Notes: generated by a model not told the origin, from the sequence alone. A DNA stretch of 64,000 nt from Burkholderiaceae bacterium (GCA_019234815.1 JAFALA010000068.1:1-64000), one strand, 5' to 3'. Numbered from the stretch's first letter, positions 46,893 through 56,704 are shown. A program made the numbers and translations.

Positions 46893-48626
46893 TCAGCGTT
46901 GCTGCGCCATCTGGCGCGCCAGGTGGCCGCCGTTCAGGTTGGCCGGGCCGGCATCGGCGCTGTTGCGCCCGGCACGGTTCTTGTGCACAGGTCTTGCCGT
47001 CTTGCTTGAGGCATTGGCGTGCACGCTCGCGGCGGGCTTGCTCGTTCTCCCGTTCGGCACGAACAGCACCACCTGCTGGCCGGCCTTGAAGCTGCCGTGG
47101 GCTGCGGTCTTGTTCCATTGCGCCACCTGCTCGGGCGACACCTTGTAACGTTTGGCCACGCTGGCGACGGTATCGCCGCGGGCGGCCTTGTGGGTCACGC
47201 GGCGCAGCGGCGGGAGGTCGGGCGTCAGCGACAGGCTGGCGGTTTCGGCCATGTGTTCCGGCACGTCGGTTTCCAGATGGGCTGCACGCGGCACCAGCAG
47301 GGTCGAGCCTTGCTTGACCAGCATGCGCGGCGGAATGGTGTTGACTTCACGCAGCTGCGCCTCGTTCATGCCGACCCGCTTGGCCGCATCGCCAGGGTTC
47401 ATGGTCTTGGGCACGACCCAGGCAGTCCAGGTGGCCAGGGGCCCTTGGTGCGCGCCGAGGTTGGCGACGAACGCGCCCGCATTGTCGTAGGGCAGCAGCA
47501 ATTGCGGCGTGCTGGCCGCCAGGATCACGGGCTTGTTCAACTGCGGGTTGAACTGCCGAAAGCTCTCCAGCTCCATGTCGGCGAGCCGGGCCGCCATTCC
47601 CACGTCCATGTCGCGTTCGATGCGTACGCTCAGGAAGTAGGGGTGGTTGGCGATCTCGGGCAGGCTCAGGCCATAGGCGCCCGGGCGCAACACGATGTTC
47701 TTCACGGCCTGCAGCTTGGGCACGTAGTAGCGTGTTTCATCCGGCAGCTTCAGGTTGTCGTAGTCGGTGGGCAGGCCCAGCTTCTGGTTGCGGGCCACGG
47801 CCCTTTGCACATTGCCGGGGCCCCAGTTGTAGGCGGCCAAGGCCAATTGCCAGTCGCCGAACATGGTGTGCAGGCGATCCAGGTAGTCGAGCGCGGCGCG
47901 GGTCGAGGCCAGCACGTCGCGGCGATCGTCGCGGAAGATGTTTTGCTTGAGCGAAAAGTCGCGTCCCGTGGAGGGCACGAACTGCCACATGCCGGAGGCC
48001 TTGGCGGTGGACATGGCCTGCGGGTTGTAGGCGCTCTCGATGAAGGGCAGCAAGGCGAGTTCGGTGGGCATGCCGCGCTTTTCGACCTCTTCGACGATGT
48101 GATAGAGGTAGCGGCCGCCGCGCTCGGTCATGCGCTGCACATAGTCGGGTCGCGCGCTGTACCAGGCCTCGGCCTTGCGCACGCCGTCGTTGTCGAGGTC
48201 GGGCATGGCGAAACCGCGCCGCACGCGCAGCCACAGGTCGGCGCGCGCGTTGTCGTCGTTGAAGTTGATCTGGCCGTCGGGGTCCAGGCTGTCCTCCAGC
48301 TGCGCCATCGGCATGTGCGGCGGGTTGTTCAGCTCAGGGATCTCGATCTGGCCGGCGGCGTTGCTGCCCTCGTTGCCGAAGTTGTTGTTGAACCCCGCGC
48401 GTTTGCTGAAGCCGTCGCCGCCATTGTTGTTGCCCGTGGTGGCGGCGCTGTCGTTGGCATGCGGCGCCGAGGCGCAGGCGGCCAGTGCCGCTGCGCAGGC
48501 CAGCAGCGGCAGGCGTTGCAGCAGGGTGCGCAGGTGCGCAATGGCAGCGGACGGACGGGATGGGGAGCAGGTGGAAGGCGAGGCCGGTAGCAGGCGTTTG
48601 GATGCGTGTCTTGGGGTACGGGTCAT
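46893..48626 (-). CDS. mltD: Membrane-bound lytic transglycosylase D with LysM
   Basis: ELALLPFIESAYNPQAMSTAKASGMWQFVPSTGRDF; C-terminal LysM-like repeat. Confidence 0.93.
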   Translation of the reverse strand: MTRTPRHASKRLLPASPSTCSPSRPSAAIAHLRTLLQRLPLLACAAALAACASAPHANDSAATTGNNNGGDGFSKRAGFNNNFGNEGSNAAGQIEIPELNNPPHMPMAQLEDSLDPDGQINFNDDNARADLWLRVRRGFAMPDLDNDGVRKAEAWYSARPDYVQRMTERGGRYLYHIVEEVEKRGMPTELALLPFIESAYNPQAMSTAKASGMWQFVPSTGRDFSLKQNIFRDDRRDVLASTRAALDYLDRLHTMFGDWQLALAAYNWGPGNVQRAVARNQKLGLPTDYDNLKLPDETRYYVPKLQAVKNIVLRPGAYGLSLPEIANHPYFLSVRIERDMDVGMAARLADMELESFRQFNPQLNKPVILAASTPQLLLPYDNAGAFVANLGAHQGPLATWTAWVVPKTMNPGDAAKRVGMNEAQLREVNTIPPRMLVKQGSTLLVPRAAHLETDVPEHMAETASLSLTPDLPPLRRVTHKAARGDTVASVAKRYKVSPEQVAQWNKTAAHGSFKAGQQVVLFVPNGRTSKPAASVHANASSKTARPVHKNRAGRNSADAGPANLNGGHLARQMAQQR

Positions 48627-49474
48627 TTGAATTCGTTCTTCCATTGGCGCAAACATGCGAATACCGCAATGGACGATGCCCCGGCGGCCAGGGCGGATTG
48701 TGCCGGCGTCGGCTCGATCAGGGAAGTGCCGTGCGTCAAATGTTGGTCGTGCCACTGCAGGGCGCTGTGCCTGACTTCCACTTCTTCGCACCGCAGGAAC
48801 GGATTGACGGCGAGCTCCCGGCCAATGCTGGACGGCAGCGTGGGCAGGTCCATGGCACGCTGTGCCTCACACCAGCGTTGGTAGTCCGTCAGCACTTTGT
48901 TGCCGGGTTCCACGGCACAGGCAAAGCGCAGGTTCGACAAGGTGTATTCGTGGGCGCAGCAGACCCGCGTGCCGCCGGGCAGGGCTGCGAGCGTTTGCAG
49001 GGAGTTGTACATCTGCGCCGCCGTGCCTTCGAACAAGCGCCCGCAGCCGCCGGAAAACAGCGTGTCGCCACAGAACAGGATGGGCTCGCCGCCGTCCGAG
49101 GGCGCGTCGATCAGGTAGGCGATATGTCCCGCGGTGTGGCCCGGTACCTCGAGCACGCGCAAGGCCTGGCCCAGCAGACTCAGCCTGTCGCCGCCCGCCA
49201 ACGCGATGTGCGGGCCCGGGATCCGCTCGGCCGCCGGGCCATAGATCGGAGGCGATGTTTCCGTCTGGCGCAGCAAGGGCGCCAGTTCAGCCAGGCCACC
49301 CACATGGTCGGCGTGATGATGGGTCACTAGAATCGCTGCCAGTTCGAGCCGGCGCTCTTTCAAGGCGTGCAGAACGGGTGCGGCGTCGCCGGGATCGACC
49401 ACAATGGCCTGCCCGTCCTTGTGCAGCATCCAGATGTAGTTGTCGGTGAAGGCCTTGATGGCGATGAGTTCCAT
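48623..49474 (-). CDS. gloB: Hydroxyacylglutathione hydrolase
   Basis: NYIWMLHKDGQAIVVDPGDA...LVTHHHADHVGGLAEL...HTAGHIAYL. Confidence 0.95.
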   Translation of the reverse strand: MELIAIKAFTDNYIWMLHKDGQAIVVDPGDAAPVLHALKERRLELAAILVTHHHADHVGGLAELAPLLRQTETSPPIYGPAAERIPGPHIALAGGDRLSLLGQALRVLEVPGHTAGHIAYLIDAPSDGGEPILFCGDTLFSGGCGRLFEGTAAQMYNSLQTLAALPGGTRVCCAHEYTLSNLRFACAVEPGNKVLTDYQRWCEAQRAMDLPTLPSSIGRELAVNPFLRCEEVEVRHSALQWHDQHLTHGTSLIEPTPAQSALAAGASSIAVFACLRQWKNEFK

Positions 49475-49520
49475 GCAACGAGTTCCTGTCGACCGAAATT
49501 GCCGAGATTGATCAGCGCCA

Positions 49521-50312
49521 ATGTCACGCGATTCCCAAATTGTAGAGTTTGCCAGCTGGTTCCAGACCCCGCCGGGGCGCTACCTGCTCGAGTGGGAGCA
49601 GGCGCGGCTGGACGAGACGGTCGCCGACCTGTTCGGGTTCCATGCCCTGCAGCTGGGCCTGCCGGAGTTGCGGGGCCTGCAGACCAACCGCATGCCGCAT
49701 CGCTGGCTGGCGCTGGAGACGGGCGAGGGCCTGGAGGCGCCGCTGCAGGCGGTGGCCCTGCGCTGCCAGTTCGACGCCTTGCCGTTTGAATCCGGCAGCC
49801 TGGATCTGGTGGTCCTGCCGCATGTGCTGGAGCTGGCCGACGATCCGCATTTCACCTTGCGCGAGGTCGAGCGTGTGTTGCGGCCCGAGGGGCGGGTGGT
49901 GATCCTGGGCTTGAATCCGGTCAGCCTGTGGGGCTTGCGCCAGAACCTCGGGCATCTGCGGCGCCAGATGTTTTCGCGCCGGCGCTCCGATCTCTTCTTG
50001 CCGCGCGCTGGCGAATTCCTCGGCTACTGGCGCTTGCGCGACTGGCTGCGCCTGCTGAGCTTCGACATCGAGCAGGCTCGTTTCGGCTGCTACGAGCCGC
50101 CCTTGCGCAGCGAGGCCTGGCTGGCGCGCTGGCGCTGGATGGAGGGCGTGGGCGAGCGCTGGTGGCCGGTGCTGGGCGCGGTTTACTTCATGGTGGCGGT
50201 CAAGCGCGTGCACGGCATGCGGCTGGTGGGACTGGCTCGCCAGAAGCGGGCCGCCGCCAAGGGCGCACCGGCCGTGGCCATGCACCAGCACCGCTGCCCG
50301 CATCGCGATTGA
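49521..50312 (+). CDS. SAM-dependent class I methyltransferase (type 11-like)
   Basis: DALPFESGSLDLVVLPHVLELADDPHFTLREVERVLRPEGRVVILGLNP. Confidence 0.87.
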   Translation: MSRDSQIVEFASWFQTPPGRYLLEWEQARLDETVADLFGFHALQLGLPELRGLQTNRMPHRWLALETGEGLEAPLQAVALRCQFDALPFESGSLDLVVLPHVLELADDPHFTLREVERVLRPEGRVVILGLNPVSLWGLRQNLGHLRRQMFSRRRSDLFLPRAGEFLGYWRLRDWLRLLSFDIEQARFGCYEPPLRSEAWLARWRWMEGVGERWWPVLGAVYFMVAVKRVHGMRLVGLARQKRAAAKGAPAVAMHQHRCPHRD

Positions 50313-50340
50313 GGCGAGGACGCCTGGCGAGGCCAACGGG

Positions 50341-50376
50341 CCCAACGAGCCCAATGAGCCCAATGAGCCCAATGGG
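50341..50376. repeat. 9-bp tandem repeat (CCCAATGAG x ~4)
   Basis: CCCAACGAG CCCAATGAG CCCAATGAG CCCAATGGG upstream of rnhA. Confidence 0.85.
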
Positions 50377-50396
50377 CGATCAGTTACGATGCCCGC

Positions 50397-50864
50397 ATGA
50401 TGAATTTGAATCAAGGCGACAAGTGGGTCGCTTACACGGACGGCGGCTGCGCGCCGTCCAATCCCGGACCCGCGGGATGGGGGGTGGTGCTGCTGGCACC
50501 GAACGGCGGCGCATCGGACCACTATGGTTTCATCGGCCCGGGCACCAACCAGATTGCAGAACTGACGGCTGCCATTGAAGGGCTGAGCCGCGTGCCGGCG
50601 GGACAAGCGGTGGAACTGGTGTCCGACAGCCAGTACGTGCTCAAGGGCATCAGCGAATGGCGCGCCGGCTGGGAGCGCAAGGGCTTTCGCAATTCGAAGG
50701 GCCAGGAAGTCGCCAACCTGGCCTTGTGGAAAAAGCTGTTCGCGCTGGTCGACGCCCGCAAGGTCAGCACGCGTTGGGTCAAGGGCCACAACGGTGACCG
50801 CTACAACGAGCGCGCCGACGTGCTCGCCGGCGAGGCGCTCAAGCGCAAGGCCAACAGTCCATAA
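50397..50864 (+). CDS. rnhA: Ribonuclease HI
   Basis: VAYTDGGCAPSNPGPAGWGVVL...ELTAAIEGLS...VSDSQYVLKGI...GHNGDRYNERAD. Confidence 0.96.
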   Translation: MMNLNQGDKWVAYTDGGCAPSNPGPAGWGVVLLAPNGGASDHYGFIGPGTNQIAELTAAIEGLSRVPAGQAVELVSDSQYVLKGISEWRAGWERKGFRNSKGQEVANLALWKKLFALVDARKVSTRWVKGHNGDRYNERADVLAGEALKRKANSP

Positions 50865-50895
50865 ACGGCCAAAGGCCGTCGCACAAGGCTGCCGC

Positions 50896-51267
50896 TTAAC
50901 TCAGGCCGCAGAGCTTCCTGAACGGGCTGAGCACGGCCTCGCCGCGGAAGGGCTTGACGATCCAACCTGTGACACCGGCCTGCTTGCCGCGCTCGCGCAG
51001 CAGGGCGTTGTCTTCGGTGGTCAGCATCACGATATGCAGCGGCCGCTCGCTGAATTCGGCGCGGATCTTCGCGGCCATGGTCAATCCGTCCATATTGGGC
51101 ATGTTGACGTCGCTGACCACCAGCCGGATGTCGGCGTCCTGGCGCAACTGCCGCAATCCATCGAGGCCGTCGACCGCCAGGGTGACTTCAAAGCCATTTT
51201 GGACAAGGTAATTCGATACGATCTCGCGCATGGTGCTGGAATCGTCGACGACCAGAATCAGGGCCAT
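50896..51267 (-). CDS. CheY-like response regulator
   Basis: MALILVVDDSSTMREIVSNYL...RLVVSDVNMPNMDGL...IVKPF. Confidence 0.92.
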   Translation of the reverse strand: MALILVVDDSSTMREIVSNYLVQNGFEVTLAVDGLDGLRQLRQDADIRLVVSDVNMPNMDGLTMAAKIRAEFSERPLHIVMLTTEDNALLRERGKQAGVTGWIVKPFRGEAVLSPFRKLCGLS

Positions 51268-51288
51268 TCAAATTTCTCTCTTCAACAA

Positions 51289-52254
51289 TCAGAACAGGTC
51301 CAGCTCGCCCGTTGAAACCGCCGCTGCGGATTGGGCGGCAAACTCCGCAAATCCTTCAGGCGACCAATACAGATTGAAAATAAAACGCTGCACGATCATC
51401 AGGGGCGGCATGCCCGGACGGCGCGGATCTGACAACTGGTAGCGTATGCACAGCTGCGCATCCTGCGAGCCGAACGACATGTACTTGTGGGCATGGTTGA
51501 TCACCAGCGGCACCTGGATCTGCTGCGTGGTGAAGGCCTGCGGCGGGATGTAGCGGTTCTTGAACGCGCCCCAGATCAGGTTGGTGGTCTCGCCCAGCAG
51601 GTTGTTCAGCTCGCGGAAATTGAAGTCGCCGCCCAGGCCTTCATAACTGAAACCTTGGATCAGGCCCTGGCGCAGCGCGCCTTCCTCGGTCTGCAGCATC
51701 ATGTAGCCGCGGCACCAGGTGCTTTCGATCGGGATCAGCGTCGAGACTTCGCCGAAGATGATGCGGTCGTGCACGACATAGGGCGACTCGGCCCGCACCT
51801 GCGCATACGGGAACATCGAGCGCATCGATTCGATGGTCAGCTCCACGATGCCGTCGACCAGCGCGGTGGGATAGCGCAGGCTGAAAATCGCGCGGTGCAC
51901 GCCGTCCTGGAGCGCCTGCAATTCGCCGGGCTGCCAGGTCAGGCGCACGCTGGCCTGCTCGGCCTCGGTCAGCTCGCGCTGGCTGCTGCGCCGCAGGAAG
52001 GTGGGCAGCTCGGGACGCTGCTTGCGGATGGCCTGGGCCAGGCCCAGGCTGTCGGGTTCGCAGCCGGGCAGATCTTCTGCCAACAGGACGCCGGCCAGGT
52101 CCTTGTGTTCCGCCAGGGTGCTGAGGGCATCGCGGGCGGTTCGGGGCAAGGGCAGCAGCCCGATCGAGGCGCAAAAATCCATCAGCAGCTGGTACTGCGT
52201 CGGATCGTGCTCAAGCAGCAGGACCTTGGCCTCAAGATGGGTGGTTTCTGTCAT
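51289..52254 (-). CDS. Degenerate receiver-like N-terminus plus CheX-like C-terminus
   Basis: N-terminal KVLLLEHDPTQYQLLMDFCASIGL...GVLLAEDLPG; C-terminal RELNNLLGETTNLIWGAFKNR. Confidence 0.6.
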   Translation of the reverse strand: MTETTHLEAKVLLLEHDPTQYQLLMDFCASIGLLPLPRTARDALSTLAEHKDLAGVLLAEDLPGCEPDSLGLAQAIRKQRPELPTFLRRSSQRELTEAEQASVRLTWQPGELQALQDGVHRAIFSLRYPTALVDGIVELTIESMRSMFPYAQVRAESPYVVHDRIIFGEVSTLIPIESTWCRGYMMLQTEEGALRQGLIQGFSYEGLGGDFNFRELNNLLGETTNLIWGAFKNRYIPPQAFTTQQIQVPLVINHAHKYMSFGSQDAQLCIRYQLSDPRRPGMPPLMIVQRFIFNLYWSPEGFAEFAAQSAAAVSTGELDLF

Positions 52255-52471
52255 TGTTGTGGGCTCCCGAAACGACGCCTAATGCTACTTGGATTTGCGT
52301 CCGGTCGGCATTCGGACAGATGCCTATTTGTCGTGGCGGCCTCGGACAGGTGCAAGAGAAATATGCGAACTTGCGTCGCGATTTTCACCTGCGTCAATGC
52401 CAGGCGGGGATGCGGGCGGATCGGTGTGGCGGGCGCATAAAATGGGCCACTTAGCATCCGGGAACCTAGAG

Positions 52472-53038
52472 ATGAGCATCAAGAGCGACAAGTGGATACG
52501 CCGCATGGCAGCCGAGCACGGCATGATCGAGCCTTTCGAGCCGGGCCAGATCCGCGAGCACGAAGGGCGCCGCATCGTCAGCTATGGCACCTCGAGCTAC
52601 GGCTACGACATCCGCTGCGCGCCGGAGTTCAAGATCTTCACCAATGTGCATAGCACCGTGGTCGATCCCAAGAATTTCGACGAGCGCAGCTTTGTCGACG
52701 TCGAAGGCGACTCCTGCATCATCCCGCCCAACAGCTTTGCGCTGGCGCGCACGGTCGAGTACTTCCGCATTCCCCGCAACGTGCTGACGATCTGCTTGGG
52801 CAAGAGCACCTACGCGCGCTGCGGCATCATCGTCAACGTCACGCCCTTCGAGCCGGAGTGGGAAGGCTATGTGACGCTGGAGTTTTCCAACACCACGCCG
52901 CTGCCGGCCAAGATCTACGCCGGTGAAGGCTGCGCGCAGGTGCTGTTCTTCGAGAGCGATGAAGTCTGCGAGACCAGTTACCGCGACCGCGGCGGCAAGT
53001 ACCAGGGGCAGAGCGGCGTCACCTTACCCAAGACTTGA
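52472..53038 (+). CDS. dcd: dCTP deaminase
   Basis: [24 protein letters not shown]...[20 protein letters not shown]...[10 protein letters not shown]. Confidence 0.97.
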   Translation: MSIKSDKWIRRMAAEHGMIEPFEPGQIREHEGRRIVSYGTSSYGYDIRCAPEFKIFTNVHSTVVDPKNFDERSFVDVEGDSCIIPPNSFALARTVEYFRIPRNVLTICLGKSTYARCGIIVNVTPFEPEWEGYVTLEFSNTTPLPAKIYAGEGCAQVLFFESDEVCETSYRDRGGKYQGQSGVTLPKT

Positions 53039-53069
53039 GGCCTGGGCGCCGAGTCGAGGCTTGAATAAG

Positions 53070-53090
53070 GCGCGGAATTCCGCGCTTTTT
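53070..53090 (+). terminator. Intrinsic terminator downstream of dcd
   Basis: GCGCGGAATTCCGCGC-TTTTT. Confidence 0.8.
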
Positions 53091-53122
53091 CACATTTAAG
53101 TCCGGGTTCGGGTCGGCATGAT

Positions 53123-53158
53123 GGGAGCCATGTCCGCGTTCACGCGCGCTCCCTTTTT
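53123..53158 (+). terminator. Second terminator/attenuator-like hairpin
   Basis: GGGAGC(53123-53128)...GCTCCC(53148-53153)TTTTT, ending 12 nt before the ATG at 53171. Confidence 0.55.
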
Positions 53159-53170
53159 GTCGAGGCCCAC

Positions 53171-53551
53171 ATGATCATCCCGCTGCCCCTGGTTCCCCGC
53201 GATGCCAAGCGCGAGCCTCAGGCTCAGAGCGATGCACAGGAGCCTCTGAGTTTCGATCAGATCGATCCTTCGATCCGCGTCAGGCGTACCGAGGATGTGC
53301 CGCTCGAGCCGCTCGATCTGGGACAGCTCGTCATTGCCTCTCTTGAGGGGCACGACTTGCAGGCTTTCAGCAGCCTGATGGCTCGCGAGCGCCTGCCGCT
53401 GCAACCGGCGCGCATGCTGTACGACCGCGTGTACGCGTTCGAGCGCCTGGCCCAGGCGCACGCCAGCAATGCGCCCGACCTGCAGGACCTGGCCGGACAG
53501 ATCTTCGACAACTACCAGGCCCGGGGCGAGTGGATCGGGATGATCCACTGA
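53171..53551 (+). CDS. Hypothetical protein
   Basis: 126-aa ORF with GAGG upstream; no family recognised. Confidence 0.6.
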   Translation: MIIPLPLVPRDAKREPQAQSDAQEPLSFDQIDPSIRVRRTEDVPLEPLDLGQLVIASLEGHDLQAFSSLMARERLPLQPARMLYDRVYAFERLAQAHASNAPDLQDLAGQIFDNYQARGEWIGMIH

Positions 53552-53570
53552 GCTTTCTGTCTGTGCAGAT

Positions 53571-54725
53571 TCAAGCGGTCGGGTAGGTGCCCGGCAGCAG
53601 GATGTCGCGGTTGACCGATTCGATTCGCGTGTGGCCGCAGAAGGCCATGCTCAGGTCCAGTTCGTTGTGGATGAGTTGCAGTGCCTTGGTCACGCCGGCC
53701 TGGCCCATCGCACCGAGTCCGTACAGGAAGGCGCGTCCGATGTAGGTGCCCCGCGCGCCCAATGCCCTGGCCTTGAGCACGTCCTGGCCCGAGCGTATGC
53801 CGCCGTCCATGTGCACTTCAATGTCCTTGCCCACCGCCTCGACGATGCGCGGCAGGGCCCGGATGCTGGACTCGGCGCCGTCCAGCTGGCGGCCGCCGTG
53901 GTTGCTGACGATCAGCGCGTCGGCGCCCGATTGCACGGCCAGCTTCGCATCCTCGACGTCCTGGATGCCCTTGAGGATGAGCTTGCCGCCCCAGCGTTTC
54001 TTGATCCATTCGACGTCGCCCCAGTTGAGCTGGGGGTCGAACTGCTTGGCGGTCCATTCCGACAGCGAGCCCATGTTGTCGACGCCGGTGACGTGGCCGA
54101 CGATGTTGCCGAACTGGCGCCGCGAGGTGCCCAGCATCCCTAAGCACCAGCGCGGCTTGAACATCAGGTTGATCAGATTGGCGACAGTGGGCTTGGGCGG
54201 CGCGGACAAACCGTTCTTCAGGTCCTTGTGGCGCTGGCCGAGAATCTGCAGGTCCAGCGTCAGCACCAGCGCGCCGCATTTCGCCGCCTTGGCGCGGTCG
54301 ATCAGTCGCTCGATGAAGCCGCGGTCGCGCATCACGTAGAGCTGGAACCAGAACGGCGCCTGGGTGTGGGCGGCAATGTCCTCGATCGAGCAGATGCTCA
54401 TGGTCGACAGCGTGAAGGGCACGCCGAAGGACTCGGCGGCGCGCGCGGCCAGGATCTCGCCGTCGGCATGCTGCATGCCAGTCAGGCCGGTGGGCGCGAT
54501 CGCCACCGGCATGGCCACCGGCACGCCTACCATGGTGCTGGCGGTGCTGCGGTTTTCCATGTTCACCGCCACGCGCTGGCGCAGCTTGATGCTTTGGAAA
54601 TCCGCTGCGTTGGCGCGGTAGGTGCTTTCGGTCCAGCTACCGGAATCGGCGTAGTCGTAGAACATGCGTGGCACGCGTTTTTGCGCCAGCACGCGCAGGT
54701 CTTCAATGCAGGTGATCACGGGCAT
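53571..54725 (-). CDS. lldD: L-lactate dehydrogenase, FMN-dependent (alpha-hydroxy-acid oxidase family)
   Basis: VPRMFYDYADSGSWTESTYRANAADFQSIKLRQR...ALIVSNHGGRQLDGAESSIRALP. Confidence 0.93.
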   Translation of the reverse strand: MPVITCIEDLRVLAQKRVPRMFYDYADSGSWTESTYRANAADFQSIKLRQRVAVNMENRSTASTMVGVPVAMPVAIAPTGLTGMQHADGEILAARAAESFGVPFTLSTMSICSIEDIAAHTQAPFWFQLYVMRDRGFIERLIDRAKAAKCGALVLTLDLQILGQRHKDLKNGLSAPPKPTVANLINLMFKPRWCLGMLGTSRRQFGNIVGHVTGVDNMGSLSEWTAKQFDPQLNWGDVEWIKKRWGGKLILKGIQDVEDAKLAVQSGADALIVSNHGGRQLDGAESSIRALPRIVEAVGKDIEVHMDGGIRSGQDVLKARALGARGTYIGRAFLYGLGAMGQAGVTKALQLIHNELDLSMAFCGHTRIESVNRDILLPGTYPTA

Positions 54726-54837
54726 GGTGGGTCCCCAGGTTGTTTTTTGAAGGAGAAAGACAGGTCGCAGGTCGCAAATGCTAGGGGCTGCATCGGACCC
54801 TGAATTGAAACTTCTTCATCATGAATCTGAATAGTTC

Positions 54838-56103
54838 TTAGAACAACGGCAGATTCTCGGGGGCGGGCGGCGCGTTCGCGGACCGCTCGGCCCGCGTCTT
54901 GCGCGTGCCGCCGTGCAGGGGCTGGTCAGGCGTTGCGCTGCGGCTCAGGCTGCCCATGCGCACGCCCAAGAGGCGCAGGCGCTGGCTGAGGTCGACACGC
55001 TTGAGGCACTCGCCGGCGGCGCGGCGGATGGTGGCGAAGTCCTGGGTGGGGATGTCCATGGTGTGGTCGCGCGTGACGGTGCGAAAGCCTTCGAAACGCA
55101 GCTTGATGCCGATGGTGCGGCCCACATAGCCCTTGCGCTGCAGGTCGGCGGCAAGCTGCTCGCACAGTCGCGTGAAGATGTCGCTGAGCTCGGCGCGGTC
55201 GCGCTGTGCATGCAGGTCGCGTTCGAAGGTGGTTTCGCGGCTGATCGAGACCGGCTCGCTGTGCGTGACCACGGGCCGCGCGTCGCGCCCATGGGCGGAC
55301 TCGTGCAGCCAGATCCCGTAGCTGCGGCCGAAGTGCTGGATCAGCAGGGCGGGGTCGGTCGCGGCCAGATGGCCCACCGTCTCTATGCCCAGGCCGGCCA
55401 GCTTGGCGCCGGCCTTGGGACCGATGCCATTGATCTTGCGCACCGCCAGCGGCCAGATGCGGCCGGCGATGTCGTCTCGCGTGAGTACGGTCAGGCCGTC
55501 GGGCTTGTCGAGTTCGGAGGCGATCTTGGAGAGCAGTTTGTTGGGGGTGATGCCGATCGAGCAGGTCAGGCCGGTGGCGCGCTGCACGTTGTTCTTGATC
55601 TCGCGCGCCAGCGCCTTGACTCCGCCCAGCGGGTCATGGCCCACGGCCTCGCGAACGCCGGGGATGTCGCTCAGGTCGATGTAGATCTCGTCGATGCCGC
55701 GGTCCTCGATGACGGGCGCGAGTTCGGCCACGGCGGCCTTGAACAAGCGCGAATAGTGCCGGTAGGAGTCAAAGTCGGTCGGCAGCAGGATGGCGTCGGG
55801 GGCGCGCAGCGCGGCCTTCATCAGGCCCATGCCGGAAAACACGCCGAGGTCGCGCGCCGCGTAGGTGCTGGTGGTGATGACGCCGCGCCCGATGTAGTCG
55901 CGTAGCCTGGCGTATTTGCGGCGGCCGTCCGGCAGCGTGCGCGGCTCATGCGCGCGGCGCCCGCCGATCACCACGGGTTGGCCTTTCAGCTCGGGGTAGC
56001 GCAGCAGTTCCACCGAGGCATAGAAGGCATCCATGTCCAGGTGCGCGATCAGGCGCTCGGGGACATTGCTCGAGTCTGGATGTTCAGTCTGGGCGGCAGC
56101 CAT
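54838..56103 (-). CDS. dinB: DNA polymerase IV
   Basis: LIAHLDMDAFYASVELLRYPELKGQPVVIGG...DEIYIDLSDI...CSIGITPNKLLSKIASELDKPDG. Confidence 0.95.
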   Translation of the reverse strand: MAAAQTEHPDSSNVPERLIAHLDMDAFYASVELLRYPELKGQPVVIGGRRAHEPRTLPDGRRKYARLRDYIGRGVITTSTYAARDLGVFSGMGLMKAALRAPDAILLPTDFDSYRHYSRLFKAAVAELAPVIEDRGIDEIYIDLSDIPGVREAVGHDPLGGVKALAREIKNNVQRATGLTCSIGITPNKLLSKIASELDKPDGLTVLTRDDIAGRIWPLAVRKINGIGPKAGAKLAGLGIETVGHLAATDPALLIQHFGRSYGIWLHESAHGRDARPVVTHSEPVSISRETTFERDLHAQRDRAELSDIFTRLCEQLAADLQRKGYVGRTIGIKLRFEGFRTVTRDHTMDIPTQDFATIRRAAGECLKRVDLSQRLRLLGVRMGSLSRSATPDQPLHGGTRKTRAERSANAPPAPENLPLF

Positions 56104-56144
56104 GCAGCATTGTGCCGCCCGCGGGCATGGGTTTCAGTCTTGCG

Positions 56145-56651
56145 TCAGGTGCAACTGCTGCTGCCGCAGGAACTGATGGGTGTGGCCTGCGCCTTGCGGA
56201 TCGCTGCTTCGGCCTCGGCGCTGGCGAAGCCGCCGGTGTCCGGATCAAAGCCTACCTGCTTCATGTGGAAGACCAGCGAGGCATCCATCATGTCGGCATG
56301 TTGCGGAAACCAGTTGACGAGCTCGGGCAGCAACTGCTTCATGGGCGCAAGATCGCCGTGCGCGTGGGTGTGTGCCAGCACCTCGCGCATCACGTCCAGC
56401 ACCATGGCGTGCTGCTTGTTGTGGCAGTTGTCCCGGGCGAATCCGGTCGCCGCCATCCAGTCTTCCTCCATCGCGAAATGGGCTTCGGTGTGTGCCAGCA
56501 GCCTGGCGTAGGCGGGCAGCGGATCCTCGTCGCCGCCGAGCACTTCGGCCCATTCGTTGATCAGGTCGACGAATTCCTGGTGGACTTGGTCGATGCGGGC
56601 TTGGTGAAGGGTGAGCGAGTCGCTCCAGGCGAGGATGGTCATGCGGCGCAT
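56145..56651 (-). CDS. Bacteriohemerythrin-like protein
   Basis: HQARIDQVHQEFVDLINE...HTEAHFAMEEDWM...HNKQHAMVLDVM; C-terminal CGSSSCT. Confidence 0.88.
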   Translation of the reverse strand: MRRMTILAWSDSLTLHQARIDQVHQEFVDLINEWAEVLGGDEDPLPAYARLLAHTEAHFAMEEDWMAATGFARDNCHNKQHAMVLDVMREVLAHTHAHGDLAPMKQLLPELVNWFPQHADMMDASLVFHMKQVGFDPDTGGFASAEAEAAIRKAQATPISSCGSSSCT

Positions 56652-56704
56652 TGTTCCGCCGCACCCGCCGCCAGCCCCTGCGCTGGATCAAGCTTTAGCG
56701 AAAC

